Assembly (NCBI GenBank): GCA_021809105.1
Contig: JAKBAM010000015.1
Span: forward strand, 1 to 35,528
DNA length: 35,528 nucleotides
Reading direction: 5' to 3'
Source: Actinomycetes bacterium
GTDB taxonomy: Bacteria; Actinomycetota; Acidimicrobiia; Acidimicrobiales; Palsa-688
In this document: piece by piece, positions 7,400-15,302 of the stretch
Layout: the number at the start of each line of letters is the position of its first letter
Position numbering within the stretch: the first letter of the stretch is position 1
The notes under the pieces: generated by a model
Databases searched by the model: none
The model's input: the letters and a program-made list of their open reading frames with translations, nothing else
Told to the model about the DNA's origin: nothing
Made by a program: the position numbers and the translations under genes

Positions 7400-8188
7400 T
7401 TGGGTGGGTCGACCTGGGCGCAGGGGACCGGCTTGGCGACAGCTACGATCCGCTGCTCGCCCAACCAGGCGGAGTCCGACGGCAGCATCCCGTTCGGCTA
7501 CCTGTCCGCCATTGCCGACAACAACAACGCCATGGCCAACATCAACACGGCCAGGTGGACCGACAACTCGATCCTGATCGAGGTTTCCTACCAAGTGACC
7601 CGCGCCGCGCGCGGCACCGTCGAGGTGCGAAGCCACAACTCCGCCCACAACGACACCTTCGGAGTCGCCCAGGGCCTGATGCTCGACGACGACGGCCCTT
7701 TCGGTCAGTCCCAGTGCACCAGCGTCACGGTGCCGGCCCGGCCCTTCGTAGCCGACCGGGGCGAGCTCCCCCAAGTCGACCACATCGCCTTTCCCTGGGA
7801 GGCGGACGCCGACCCGGCGCCGGTGGACCTGTATTTGAAGGGCGGTCTCCGGCTGGTCGAAGGAGGCGCGATCTACACCTCGCAGCTCGACTCGGGCTGG
7901 TCCTCGAATTACGGCTCCCTCCACGGCGGGGCGATCGGGCTGCTCATCACCCGGGCAATGCTCTACGCCGCCATCGCGGCCTCGCCGCCGAACGTCGAGC
8001 AGGTGCCGGTCTCTTTCAACATCAACTATGTCCGCCCGGCCATGGTCATCCCCGAGCCCATGGAGGCCAGGGCCCGGGTGATCGCAGTGACCACCCGTTT
8101 CTGCACCCTCGAGGGCGAGCTGCTCCTACCCTCCGGCAAGCCGGCGGCTCGATGCCGGGTCATCCACCAGCTGCTCCCGAGGGCCTGA
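7400..8188 (+). CDS. Hotdog-fold (PaaI-like) acyl-CoA thioesterase
   Basis: About 262 residues in two hotdog units. The second is clearest: SGWSSNYGSLHGGAIGLLITRAMLYAA, with HGG at the start of the central helix, then VPVSFNINYVRPAMV and RARVIAVTTRFCTLEGELL, as in PaaI/acyl-CoA thioesterases. The first half (ADNNNAMANINTARWTDNSILIEVSYQVTRAARG) reads as a degenerate first hotdog. Such proteins hydrolyse acyl-CoA esters. The start is uncertain: TTG 7400 is the first usual start, but the frame is open from 7262 and looks coding (RQHLAPNFRGDLAENLGLGG). GGAGG at 7321-7325 sits 5 nt before an in-frame CTG at 7331. Either a rare start is used or the 5' end was lost. It converges on the L,D-transpeptidase with 16 bases between. 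Confidence 0.72.
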   Translation: MGGSTWAQGTGLATATIRCSPNQAESDGSIPFGYLSAIADNNNAMANINTARWTDNSILIEVSYQVTRAARGTVEVRSHNSAHNDTFGVAQGLMLDDDGPFGQSQCTSVTVPARPFVADRGELPQVDHIAFPWEADADPAPVDLYLKGGLRLVEGGAIYTSQLDSGWSSNYGSLHGGAIGLLITRAMLYAAIAASPPNVEQVPVSFNINYVRPAMVIPEPMEARARVIAVTTRFCTLEGELLLPSGKPAARCRVIHQLLPRA

Positions 8189-8204
8189 GCCTTCGTGGGC
8201 CCGA

Positions 8205-9872
8205 TCAGTGGACGGTGACGAGGGTACCGATCGGCGTCAGTGGATAGACCTGCTGTGCGGTCGCGTAGGGAAGCTCGGCACAGCCGAGGCTCTGCGGAGA
8301 GCCATAGGTGGCCCTGACGAAGCCGTGGATGGCGTCGCTGCCGTTGAAGTACGACACCCACTTGACTGGATCGGCGTACGTGCTGCCGTCGGGGTTGGTT
8401 CCGCGCATGACCTGGGCCGTATAGCGCAGGTACACCGCATAGGTCCCGTCAGCTGTCGGATCCTGAGGGATACCGGTGTTGGTCGGCGTGGTGATCACCG
8501 CTTGCCCGTTGTGCCACACGGTGAGGGTTTCAGGAAGCGTCTTGGAAACATCGACCCAGGTGTAGCCGTTGGGGTTCTGCTTGTTGGCGGCCAGCGCCTG
8601 TGCCAGATAGGGCCACAGCAGAGGGTTGGCATAGCCCACTGGATCCAGGCCGGAGACGTGCTCGAATGCCTTGACCGCCCCCTGGGTCAAGATGCCGTCC
8701 TGGCCCGGCTGCCACATCGCAGCCAGGAGGCTCGGAGGGGCCCACCGCCACGAGAAGCTGCCCTGAGGGGCGCTGTTGGCCACGGCCGCCGCGCTGTCCA
8801 CGTTGGAAGGAGCCGCCGGCTGGCCTGCGGCAGGAGTCCAGTTGAAAGGCAGGTAGTTGAGCGCGGCGAGCTCCTGTTGGAGCCGGGCGACCGAGCCCTG
8901 GGCCAAGGAGTACGACAGGGTGGTCGTCGGCGCTCCTCCGTTGACTCGCACTGAGGCCGGCAGGTGCACCTGGACGTTCTGCCCAGGCCAGAGAGCGCCG
9001 GCGGCCGGCTGGAACCTGAGAGTGTAGGGATCGGGGGAACTCCACTTGCCGGCCGGCGGGGTGCTGAGTAAAGCCACGCTGACCGTCGGCAGGCTCCGAC
9101 CGAACAGGGATGTGACCGGCCTCGAGAACGCCAGGGTGATCGGCGTGGAAGGTGACGGGTCGGCGCCGGGCGCCGGCGTCGCCGCCACCAGCGGTCCCGT
9201 ACCCTGGAAGAAGGTGAGGGCGGCTGGGGCCGAGAGGGTCTCCCACTGGTATCGAGCAGCACTGATCTGCACGGTTCCGTACGCAGGATGCCCGCTCGGC
9301 AGGGCCAGGGCGACGGTGGTTGCCGGGGTCGTCAGCTGCTGGGTGTGGGTGGTGCCCGCATAGGTCCACGTGACCAGCCTGACCGGTTGTGCGAAGTGCA
9401 CCGACGGGCTGCCGCCAGGCGGGAACTCATCGACCGAGGCGGAGAAGGTGGCGGTAGGGGCGTCGACAGACACTGTCTTGGTGATCCGCGATCCTGCCCA
9501 CCATGACGCCCACCAGGGGCTGCGGGCCGTCACGGTGACCGAGACGGCGGTGCCAGCGGGCAGCGGAGAAGACGGTTGCAGCACCCCGCCGTGATCGACC
9601 AGCCCGACGGTCTTCGATCCGAGGTGGGCTCCAGCCGCCACGAGCGTGGTACCAGGACCGCGTAGCGATACGGTCGCCAGCTCGGGACCGCCGGCGCTGA
9701 TCGACACGCTCGGACGGAGCAGGTACATCGCCAGCGCCCCGCCGCCGACGATCACAAGGAGGAACGCGCCGAAATACCACCATCCCCTGTGCCGCCTCGC
9801 ACTGCCGGGGGCGCCGTGGGCCCCCAGCCTGCCGGGCGCACCCCTGATGACTTCAGGCGCCTCGATGCTCAC
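8205..9872 (-). CDS. L,D-transpeptidase (YkuD) with Ig-like and peptidoglycan-binding regions
   Basis: A 555-residue envelope enzyme. Residues 1-30 are cytosolic and basic, about 31-51 (WWYFGAFLLVIVGGGALAMYLL) form a membrane anchor, and Ig-like beta-rich domains follow. Near 330 comes a peptidoglycan-binding-like stretch (VARLQQELAALNYLPFNW), and the last about 125 residues are a YkuD catalytic domain. The active-site motif is His516-Gly, then Ser528-Leu-Gly-Cys531. The nucleophilic Cys and the paired His are present, but the residues after Cys are Ala-Glu-Leu instead of the common hydrophobic-Arg. It would make 3-3 cross-links in peptidoglycan or attach proteins to it. GTG 9872 has AGGAG 7 nt upstream. 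Confidence 0.88.
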   Translation of the reverse strand: MSIEAPEVIRGAPGRLGAHGAPGSARRHRGWWYFGAFLLVIVGGGALAMYLLRPSVSISAGGPELATVSLRGPGTTLVAAGAHLGSKTVGLVDHGGVLQPSSPLPAGTAVSVTVTARSPWWASWWAGSRITKTVSVDAPTATFSASVDEFPPGGSPSVHFAQPVRLVTWTYAGTTHTQQLTTPATTVALALPSGHPAYGTVQISAARYQWETLSAPAALTFFQGTGPLVAATPAPGADPSPSTPITLAFSRPVTSLFGRSLPTVSVALLSTPPAGKWSSPDPYTLRFQPAAGALWPGQNVQVHLPASVRVNGGAPTTTLSYSLAQGSVARLQQELAALNYLPFNWTPAAGQPAAPSNVDSAAAVANSAPQGSFSWRWAPPSLLAAMWQPGQDGILTQGAVKAFEHVSGLDPVGYANPLLWPYLAQALAANKQNPNGYTWVDVSKTLPETLTVWHNGQAVITTPTNTGIPQDPTADGTYAVYLRYTAQVMRGTNPDGSTYADPVKWVSYFNGSDAIHGFVRATYGSPQSLGCAELPYATAQQVYPLTPIGTLVTVH

Positions 9873-10020
9873 CGCGATCTCCTAGCCGTCAGCGGGGCCT
9901 GCCTAGTATGAGCCCTGCTCGGGATCATGATGCCATGAGAATGGATCTAAGTGCCTTCAGGCATTCAGATTCCGACTTCGGGCCCCACCGCTACGAGCTC
10001 TCCCCCACGCCGGTGCGCTG
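9873..10020. other. Divergent intergenic region, left part
   Basis: Non-coding space between the L,D-transpeptidase and SDR genes. A CATACT box on the minus strand (9905-9910) could be the -10 of the transpeptidase gene. The right part of the same region holds two tandem repeat arrays and a long hairpin, listed separately. Confidence 0.35.
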
Positions 10021-10110
10021 ATCCGGTGCGGCAGTCGGTGCCGTGGGCTCATCCGGTGCGGCAGTCGGTGCCGTGGGCTCATCCGGTGCGGCAGTCGGTG
10101 CCGTGAGCTC
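10021..10110. repeat. Three tandem 30-bp repeats
   Basis: The 30-bp unit beginning ATCCGGTGCGGCAGTCGG and ending GTGGGCTC occurs three times head to tail with no spacer. The first two copies are identical and the third differs by one base (GTGAGCTC). The absence of spacers rules out a CRISPR array. Both strands stay open through the unit because it is a multiple of three, but no gene features accompany it. Confidence 0.9.
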
Positions 10111-10155
10111 AGGTGGCAGTTGGGTTCGGAATGCGGTACCCAACTGCCACCTGAG
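10108..10155. repeat. Hairpin with perfect 18-bp stem
   Basis: The arm CTCAGGTGGCAGTTGGGT (10108-10125) is perfectly complementary to 10138-10155, with a 12-nt loop. The left arm begins in the last three bases of the 30-bp repeat array. It lies upstream of the SDR start on the plus strand, with no plus-strand gene ending nearby, so a terminator role is not obvious. A protein-binding site, a leader attenuator or a small non-autonomous mobile element are possible. Confidence 0.85.
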
Positions 10156-10181
10156 ACGGCGTCACGCCCCATATCGGGCCC

Positions 10182-10226
10182 CTGATCCGCCCTCGGCTGA
10201 TCCGCCCTCGGCTGATCCGCCCTCCC
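10182..10226. repeat. Three tandem 15-bp repeats
   Basis: The unit CTGATCCGCCCTCGG occurs twice exactly and a third time with two changed bases at its end. The array stops 33 bases before the preferred SDR start codon. It is unrelated in sequence to the 30-bp array apart from a shared GATCCG/ATCCGG core. Confidence 0.8.
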
Positions 10227-10259
10227 TCCACTTGGGGAGTGGCCACCGCCACCCGTAGC

Positions 10260-11024
10260 ATGCAGCACATGGACTTCGCCGAGCGGTATGGGCCGTGGGC
10301 CGTCGTGTGCGGCGCCTCCGAGGGAGTTGGGGCCTCAGTCGCTCGCCTGCTGGGCGCGCGCGGCGTCAATGTGGTCCTGATCGGGCGCCGCCAGGGACCA
10401 CTCGAGGACGTGGCGGCGACCGTAGACCGCGACACCAGGTGCGTGGTGCTCGACCTGAGCGAAGCGGGAGCTGCCTCCGCCCTCGCCGGCGCGGTGGCCG
10501 GCCTGGAGGTCGGGCTGCTCGTGTACAACGCCGGAGCGGACCCGAACATGTCGCTCTTTCTAGGAAAGCCCGTCGAGGTTTGGGAGGGCATGGTCGCCCG
10601 CAACTGCACCACGGTTGTGGGTGCTACGCATCATTTCGGCGGCCAGATGGCGGCACGGGGCAAGGGGGGCATCGTCCTCGTTACATCCGGGGCGGCCTGG
10701 GCGGGCGGGTCCTACATTGCCGCCTACAGCGCGTCGAAGGCATTCGACCTCCTCCTCGCCGAGTCCCTTTGGGCTGAGCTCGGTCCGCAGGGGGTCGATG
10801 TGCTGGCCATGGTGCTGGGCCAGACCGATACTCCGGCCTTCCGGCGGGTCCTCAACGGCCGGGAGGTCGAGGACATCGCCCACCCCGACGACGTCGCCCG
10901 CGACATGCTCGACCACTTGGGCGAAGGTCCGACCTATCCTCCCGGGCCCTCCCCTCTCGGCGCTTTGGCCCGACGCCACGCCGTCGAGCTCATGACCGCG
11001 GGATCCGCCTTTCTCCAGGGCTGA
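10260..11024 (+). CDS. Short-chain dehydrogenase/reductase
   Basis: About 254 residues. The classical SDR cofactor turn GASEGVG is near the N terminus, followed by LIGRR, NAGAD in place of the NNAG motif, a catalytic Ser in VTSGAAW and Tyr-x-x-x-Lys in AAYSASKAF, all in normal spacing. The Arg pair after strand 2 (GRRQG) suggests NADP(H). After the catalytic Lys the C-terminal part is short and ends in a helix-rich tail (GALARRHAVELMTAG). The substrate is unknown. Possible starts are GTG 10239, ATG 10260 and ATG 10269; none has a clear ribosome-binding site, and 10269 (MDFAERYGPWAVV) begins closest to the usual family start. The tandem repeats and hairpin upstream would lie in its leader or promoter. 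Confidence 0.82.
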   Translation: MQHMDFAERYGPWAVVCGASEGVGASVARLLGARGVNVVLIGRRQGPLEDVAATVDRDTRCVVLDLSEAGAASALAGAVAGLEVGLLVYNAGADPNMSLFLGKPVEVWEGMVARNCTTVVGATHHFGGQMAARGKGGIVLVTSGAAWAGGSYIAAYSASKAFDLLLAESLWAELGPQGVDVLAMVLGQTDTPAFRRVLNGREVEDIAHPDDVARDMLDHLGEGPTYPPGPSPLGALARRHAVELMTAGSAFLQG

Positions 11025-11066
11025 CCTCCCCCAGGCGCACCCCAGGCGCGGTGGTGGCAGGGGAGG
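11025..11066 (+). terminator. Possible stem-loop after the SDR gene
   Basis: CCTCCCC (11025-11031), immediately after the SDR stop, can pair with GGGGAGG (11060-11066) across a 28-nt GC-rich loop that contains CCAGGCGC twice. There is no U-tract. A weak candidate terminator. Confidence 0.3.
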
Positions 11067-11124
11067 GCTGGCGTTCGTACCTACCGTTAAGTGCCTCTCA
11101 GGCTGCAGGTTTTATCTCAGGGGG

Positions 11125-13038
11125 GTGCGACGACCTGCGACGGCTGAGGGCATATCCGCGGACAGCCGTCGGACCGCCCCCCTGCACGGCAAGGGGGAGC
11201 GGCGAGGGCGGCACCGCAAGGGGGTAGGCGTGGCGGCCGGCGGGGTCATCCTCGTGGGAGTGGCGCTCGTCGCGCTCGTCGGCCACCTCCTCGCCTCTCC
11301 GGTGCCCCGGACCGTCCGTCGGAGGCCTCCGCCTTCGCCGGCCCGTGCTGGTGTCGCTGTCCCTGCGACGCCGCACGCGGTGGCCCCCGGCCAGTTCAGT
11401 CCAGGTGCCTGCGTCTCCTATCCGCCCACCGCCGGCAACCGCCACCAGACGGTGTTCCTCGACGCCGGCCATGGCGGCATCGACCCCGGCGCCGTCGGCA
11501 CGACCACAGCGGGCCAGGCGGTCCACGAGGCCAACCTGACCTTGCCCGTCGAGCTCGACACGATGCGACTGCTCACCGCCGAGGGGTACACGGTGGTCGT
11601 CTCCCGGACCGGCGCTGGCGCCGTTGCGCGGCTGACCCCGGCGGATGTGTCCAACGGGCTCCTCACCCCTCAGGGCGTCTACGACGACGTGGCTGCCAGG
11701 GACGTTTGTGCCAACCTGGCCAAGGCGTCGGTGCTCGTCGGGATCTACTTCGATGCGGGGCCCTCGCCCCAAAGCGCCGGCAGCCTCACCGGCTACGACG
11801 CGGCCCGTTCGTTTGCCGCCCAGAACCTGACGCTGGCCCAGCTCGTGCAGGGGGATGTGCTGGCGCAGCTGAACTCCCACGGGTGGCAGATCCCCGACGC
11901 CGGCGTCGTCTCCGACACGAGCCTCGGCGGTCCTCCGCTGAGCGCCTCCGCCCACGCCTACGGCCACCTCCTGCTGCTCGGACCGGCGCAGCCGGGACAG
12001 TTTTCCACGCCCAGCCAGATGCCCGGCGCCATCATCGAGCCGCTGTTCGTGACCGATCCGTTCGAGGCGACGATCGCGGCGAGCACCGCCGGCCAGCAGG
12101 CGATTGCCGTAGGCATGGCGCAAGCGGTCACCCAGGATCTGGCACCCCCGCCCACACCGACGCCCACCCTTCCCCCCGCCCCGGGCGCCTTTGCCCAGAG
12201 CTCGATCGGGTCCACCCATGTGGCCACCGCCTGGCGGGTCGCACCTGCGGGAGCCGGCCAAGGCGCGATCACTGTGGCGGAGTTCGATCCGGGGGTGACG
12301 CGCTTGGTGCTCCACGCCGGTAGCCTCCAGCCCGTCGCCGGCCAGACTTGGGTCAACGGCCCGCAGGTGGGGACCGCGGAGCGCGCCCGGCTGATCGCTG
12401 CCTTCAACGGCGGTTTCAAGCTCGCCGACTCTCGAGGTGGCTGGGTGTCGGAGGGCCGGACCGTCGCCAATCCGGTCAGCGGAGCGGCGAGCGTGGTGAT
12501 CTACGCCGACGGTGGCTTCGACATCGGATCGTGGGGACAGGAGGTTCCCGCTCCGGGACGCGCCGTCGCCTCGGTGCGCCAGAACCTCCAGTTGCTGATA
12601 GACGGAGGGCGACCCCAGCTGCAGAACGCCAGCAGTGAGAACCAGCTGGAGCAGTGGTGGGGGATCGCCTACCGGGCGGCCCCCTTGATCTCGCGAAGCG
12701 CTCTCGGCATAACGGCCTCCGGCGCGCTGGTGTGGGCGGCAGGGACCGACGTGAGCATCCCCGCTCTCACCGACGCGCTCCTCTCCCACGGGGCGGTCAG
12801 GGCCATGGAGCTGGACATTAACGCCCCCCTGGTGCGGGGGTTCCTATATCCGGGGGTGGCCACCGTCAACTCGGCAGCGGCAACGGTGTCGGGGCTCCTT
12901 CCCCTCGTCGCCGGGCAGACCCAGACGGCCGCCGACCTGACCCCGGCGGGCAGCGGCTCCGGTGCGGTGCCTCACTGCACCTACGTCACGACCTGCAGCC
13001 GGGACTTCTTCACCGTCGTCGCCGCGCCGGCTCCCTGA
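11125..13038 (+). CDS. Membrane-anchored amidase_3/NAGPA-domain fusion
   Basis: 637 residues. A basic N terminus (RRGRHRK) precedes a transmembrane anchor (about 36-57) and a Pro-rich stretch. An N-acetylmuramoyl-L-alanine amidase type 3 domain (about 108-335) comes next, then a Pro/Thr linker (341-354, PPPTPTPTLP) and a phosphodiester-glycosidase (NAGPA/DUF2233) domain to the C terminus (AFNGGFKLAD, LQLLIDGG, SRSALGITASG). In the amidase part, zinc ligands His116 (DAGHGG) and Glu135 (HEANL) and the final Glu305 (IIEPLF) are visible. The third ligand position, normally His in SIHAN, is Tyr208 in VGIYFDAG. The protein would act outside the membrane on cell-wall polymer. The GTG start has its G-run too close for a good ribosome-binding site; GTG 11230 is an alternative but would remove the basic flank. 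Confidence 0.82.
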   Translation: MRRPATAEGISADSRRTAPLHGKGERRGRHRKGVGVAAGGVILVGVALVALVGHLLASPVPRTVRRRPPPSPARAGVAVPATPHAVAPGQFSPGACVSYPPTAGNRHQTVFLDAGHGGIDPGAVGTTTAGQAVHEANLTLPVELDTMRLLTAEGYTVVVSRTGAGAVARLTPADVSNGLLTPQGVYDDVAARDVCANLAKASVLVGIYFDAGPSPQSAGSLTGYDAARSFAAQNLTLAQLVQGDVLAQLNSHGWQIPDAGVVSDTSLGGPPLSASAHAYGHLLLLGPAQPGQFSTPSQMPGAIIEPLFVTDPFEATIAASTAGQQAIAVGMAQAVTQDLAPPPTPTPTLPPAPGAFAQSSIGSTHVATAWRVAPAGAGQGAITVAEFDPGVTRLVLHAGSLQPVAGQTWVNGPQVGTAERARLIAAFNGGFKLADSRGGWVSEGRTVANPVSGAASVVIYADGGFDIGSWGQEVPAPGRAVASVRQNLQLLIDGGRPQLQNASSENQLEQWWGIAYRAAPLISRSALGITASGALVWAAGTDVSIPALTDALLSHGAVRAMELDINAPLVRGFLYPGVATVNSAAATVSGLLPLVAGQTQTAADLTPAGSGSGAVPHCTYVTTCSRDFFTVVAAPAP

Positions 13039-13114
13039 TGCAGTGCCCGAGGACATGCAACCCGCGAAGGGTGCCCGGGAGGCAGCGTCGGGCGGCCCTA
13101 AACTGGGGCGAACG

Positions 13115-14503
13115 ATGCCTGCGGACGACCACGGTGCAACCTCGCTGCAGGTGCCTGCCACCGAAGCGGAGGCGGCTTTCGCTGCCGCGAGTCCCGGTAG
13201 CAGCTGGCGCTCACGGGAAGTCGCTGCGCTGGTGGTGGTCGCCGCCGGTTTGCTCGCGTGCTTCGGCTGGCTGCTCGGCGCCTTCGACCTAGAGTCGGGG
13301 CTGCGGGCCGGACAAGCCCTCCTCCACGGGCTGAGCCCGTACTCGCCGGTGACCTCGCCCGTGTTCAAGGCGGGCCACGCCTTCGTCTATCCCTACCTGG
13401 TCGCGTGGGCGTTCGTTCCTTTGGCCGCGTTGCCGCTCCCGGCGGCGGTCGGCATCTTCTTGTTCCTTTCCGTCGGCGCCATCGCCGCCGCCTGCCATCT
13501 CCTCGGCCGGACTGGCTGGCTCCCCACCGCGCTCGTCTTGAGCTCGTCGACGACGATCGTCGGCCTGCAGATGGGGACGGTCAACGCTTTGTTGCTCCTC
13601 GGCGTGGCGGTGGCCTGGTCGCAGCGCGACCGGTGGGTGCTGGCGGGCTCGGCCGTAGCAGCGGCTGCGGTGGCGAAGTTGTTCCTCATCCCCCTGCTGG
13701 CGTGGTTGGTGCTGGCCCGGCGCCTCCGGGCTGCCGCGCTGGCGGCAGGGGCGCTCTGCGTTGCCTTGGCCGCCGGGTGGACGCTAGGACCGCTAGGAGC
13801 GCACGCCTACACCGCCATGCTCGGGGACCTTCAGAGCCGCGAGGCCTCCAACAGCTGGTCGTTGACCTCTTTCTTCGACAGCCTCGGCGCATCTCCCGGA
13901 CAGGCGGAGCTCCTGGCCATCGCCTTTGCCGGCGCGATCGTGGTGGCCGGCGCGGCGCGAGCACGGCGCACCGGCGACGAGCGGAACCTCTTCTCGGCAT
14001 CGATCATCGCCTCGCTGCTCGCCACCCCGATCATGTGGAGCTCCTACCTCCTCGTCCTAGCAGCCGTGGTGCTGGTCGTGGCCACCGACGACCGGACCGT
14101 CGCAGCTTTGGCTGCCGCGAGTTGGCTCGTTGTGACGCCCGACGGCGCCTCCTACCCACGCGTTGCGGTGGGGATGGCCGTCACCGGCGCGCTGGCCGCC
14201 GTCGCTCAGTGGCACTCCCGCCGCGACCCACGGGCGCAGGTGAGCAGCGGGGCGTGGCCCCTTCCCCTGCGGCTGCGGATGGCGGCCATGGGCCGGCACG
14301 CTCTTGCCGCCAGCCGGTGGCTGGCACATGATCGCAAGGTCCTCACCGCGGCAAGCGTGGTCATTGTCACCGCAGCGATCCTCCTGCTGGTGCCGCCGGC
14401 GGTGCGCAGCGCCCTACCGTCCCTCCTGCTGATGGTCGCCGCCGCCATCGAGGTGGCCCGGCGGACTCGGAGCAGCGATAGGGCCCAGGCCGAAGGGCAG
14501 TAG
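13115..14503 (+). CDS. GT87-type (DUF2029) integral membrane glycosyltransferase
   Basis: 462 residues dominated by about ten hydrophobic segments. The early loop reads GLSPYSPVTSP, resembling the xPY motif that follows the first membrane segment in GT87/DUF2029 polyprenyl-phosphate-dependent mannosyltransferases (GT-C fold). Further family-like blocks are GLQMGTVNALLLLGVA and SLLATPIMWSSYLLVL. Enzymes of this class add sugars to lipoglycans at the outer face of the membrane from polyprenyl-phospho-sugars. The frame is open upstream into the amidase gene, but ATG 13115 (after GGGGCG) puts the first membrane segment about 45 residues in. It starts 76 bases after the amidase fusion and ends at a terminator hairpin, so the two may share an mRNA. 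Confidence 0.8.
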   Translation: MPADDHGATSLQVPATEAEAAFAAASPGSSWRSREVAALVVVAAGLLACFGWLLGAFDLESGLRAGQALLHGLSPYSPVTSPVFKAGHAFVYPYLVAWAFVPLAALPLPAAVGIFLFLSVGAIAAACHLLGRTGWLPTALVLSSSTTIVGLQMGTVNALLLLGVAVAWSQRDRWVLAGSAVAAAAVAKLFLIPLLAWLVLARRLRAAALAAGALCVALAAGWTLGPLGAHAYTAMLGDLQSREASNSWSLTSFFDSLGASPGQAELLAIAFAGAIVVAGAARARRTGDERNLFSASIIASLLATPIMWSSYLLVLAAVVLVVATDDRTVAALAAASWLVVTPDGASYPRVAVGMAVTGALAAVAQWHSRRDPRAQVSSGAWPLPLRLRMAAMGRHALAASRWLAHDRKVLTAASVVIVTAAILLLVPPAVRSALPSLLLMVAAAIEVARRTRSSDRAQAEGQ

Positions 14504-14508
14504 CCGCC

Positions 14509-14529
14509 GCCCGATCAGCCGGATCGGGC
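14509..14529 (+). terminator. Stem-loop terminator after the GT87 gene
   Basis: GCCCGATC (14509-14516) pairs perfectly with GATCGGGC (14522-14529) around a 5-nt loop, 6 nt after the TAG stop. GC-rich with no U-tract, as often seen in actinobacteria. Confidence 0.6.
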
Positions 14530-14741
14530 CGTTGGCGGTGCGCTCGGCCATTGGCGTGCACCATCTCGTTCGTGGGTACTAGACGGTGGTGGCCACCAGA
14601 TCGACATCCGCCCCCCGCAAGGCAACTTCTGGGCGGGCGCCCCAGCGGACCGGGAGAGCTGCTGCTCCTTCGGGCCCGTCACCCTCGCCCGGGATAAAGG
14701 GACCGTCGGAAGCGGCCCACGCGGCGGTGGATGATGGAACC
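14530..14741. other. Intergenic stretch upstream of the small membrane protein
   Basis: No motif, repeat or RNA gene was seen. One plus-strand frame runs through it into the small membrane protein, but its composition (Ser/Pro/Arg-rich, no pattern) suggests non-coding DNA. Confidence 0.35.
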
Positions 14742-14948
14742 GTGCGGCTCCATCTGCCGGTGATCGGCAAGGTCGTCCTCCCTCCGCCTGATCATTTGGT
14801 CTGGTATGGCGCCGTGGCGGCCATGACCGCCGTCGAGCTCATCGAGTGGCCGGTCGCGCTGGTATTGGGCGTTGGCAAGGTGCTCGCTGACAACCGCTCC
14901 AACCGGGCGATCCAGTCGTTCGGTCAGGCCCTCGAGGACGCCGGTTGA
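14742..14948 (+). CDS. Small conserved-looking membrane protein
   Basis: About 68 residues from GTG 14742: VRLHLPVIGKVVLPPPDHLV, then WYGAVAAMTAVELIEWPVALVLGVGKVLADN. There is one long hydrophobic helix (about 22-45) with a polar helix after it (SNRAIQSFGQALEDAG). The GKVVLPPPxHLxWY start and ELIEWPVA core look like a small family I have seen beside large CtpH/CtpI-type P-type ATPases in mycobacteria. That link is recall and needs a database check. The frame is open to 14586. No ribosome-binding site decides the start. It could be a small partner of the ATPase 354 bases downstream. Confidence 0.55.
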   Translation: MRLHLPVIGKVVLPPPDHLVWYGAVAAMTAVELIEWPVALVLGVGKVLADNRSNRAIQSFGQALEDAG

Positions 14949-15302
14949 AGCGAGCCGTTGGAGCGGCACTGGGGACCGCTGGTCGCACTCTCTTCGCCGA
15001 GCGTTCACTTGGACTTCGCCCCAGCGCTGTCTCCCTGACGACCGGGGGTGGTCGTCTCTGGGGCGATGGCACCACCGCACCGCCATATCGACGGCATACA
15101 GGAGTACGAGCAGCGACTCACCCTGGCTCTGGAACTGCTGGCGTCGGGCGTGGCCGCCTTGACGGGGTGGATCGAGCCGGGCGATGGGCGGCAGCTGCGA
15201 CACGCACTTCCCCGCCGACCCAACGACGCTGGCAATACGGTGGGGCGGGGTCAGCGCGCAGTTTGACAGGACTTTCGCCGAGCCCCGCGCGCTCCTGCTG
15301 AG
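14949..15302. other. Gap before the P-type ATPase, no confident gene
   Basis: Two plus-strand frames are open here: 14945-15301 (TTG start, Arg/Gly-rich) and 15048-15266 (containing EYEQRLTLALELLASGVAALTGWIEPG, a helix-like stretch). Neither has a ribosome-binding site or a recognisable motif. The second might be a worn small gene. The ATPase promoter should be here, but no clear -10 box was found. Confidence 0.4.

Noticed and set aside
10021..10110. Possible CRISPR repeats
   Set aside because: The three 30-bp units are directly adjacent with no spacers and no cas genes are in the window.
11098..12789. 563-codon minus-strand open frame
   Set aside because: It is antisense to the amidase/NAGPA fusion, whose domains and motifs are clear; the minus frame is Gly/Arg-rich with no recognisable family.
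15048..15266. Open frame with a helix-like stretch (EYEQRLTLALELLASG)
   Set aside because: It could be a small gene, but nothing beyond one amphipathic stretch supports it, and the C-terminal part is featureless.
14945..15301. Open frame of about 118 codons before the P-type ATPase
   Set aside because: TTG start, no ribosome-binding site, low-complexity Arg/Gly/Thr composition and no motif.
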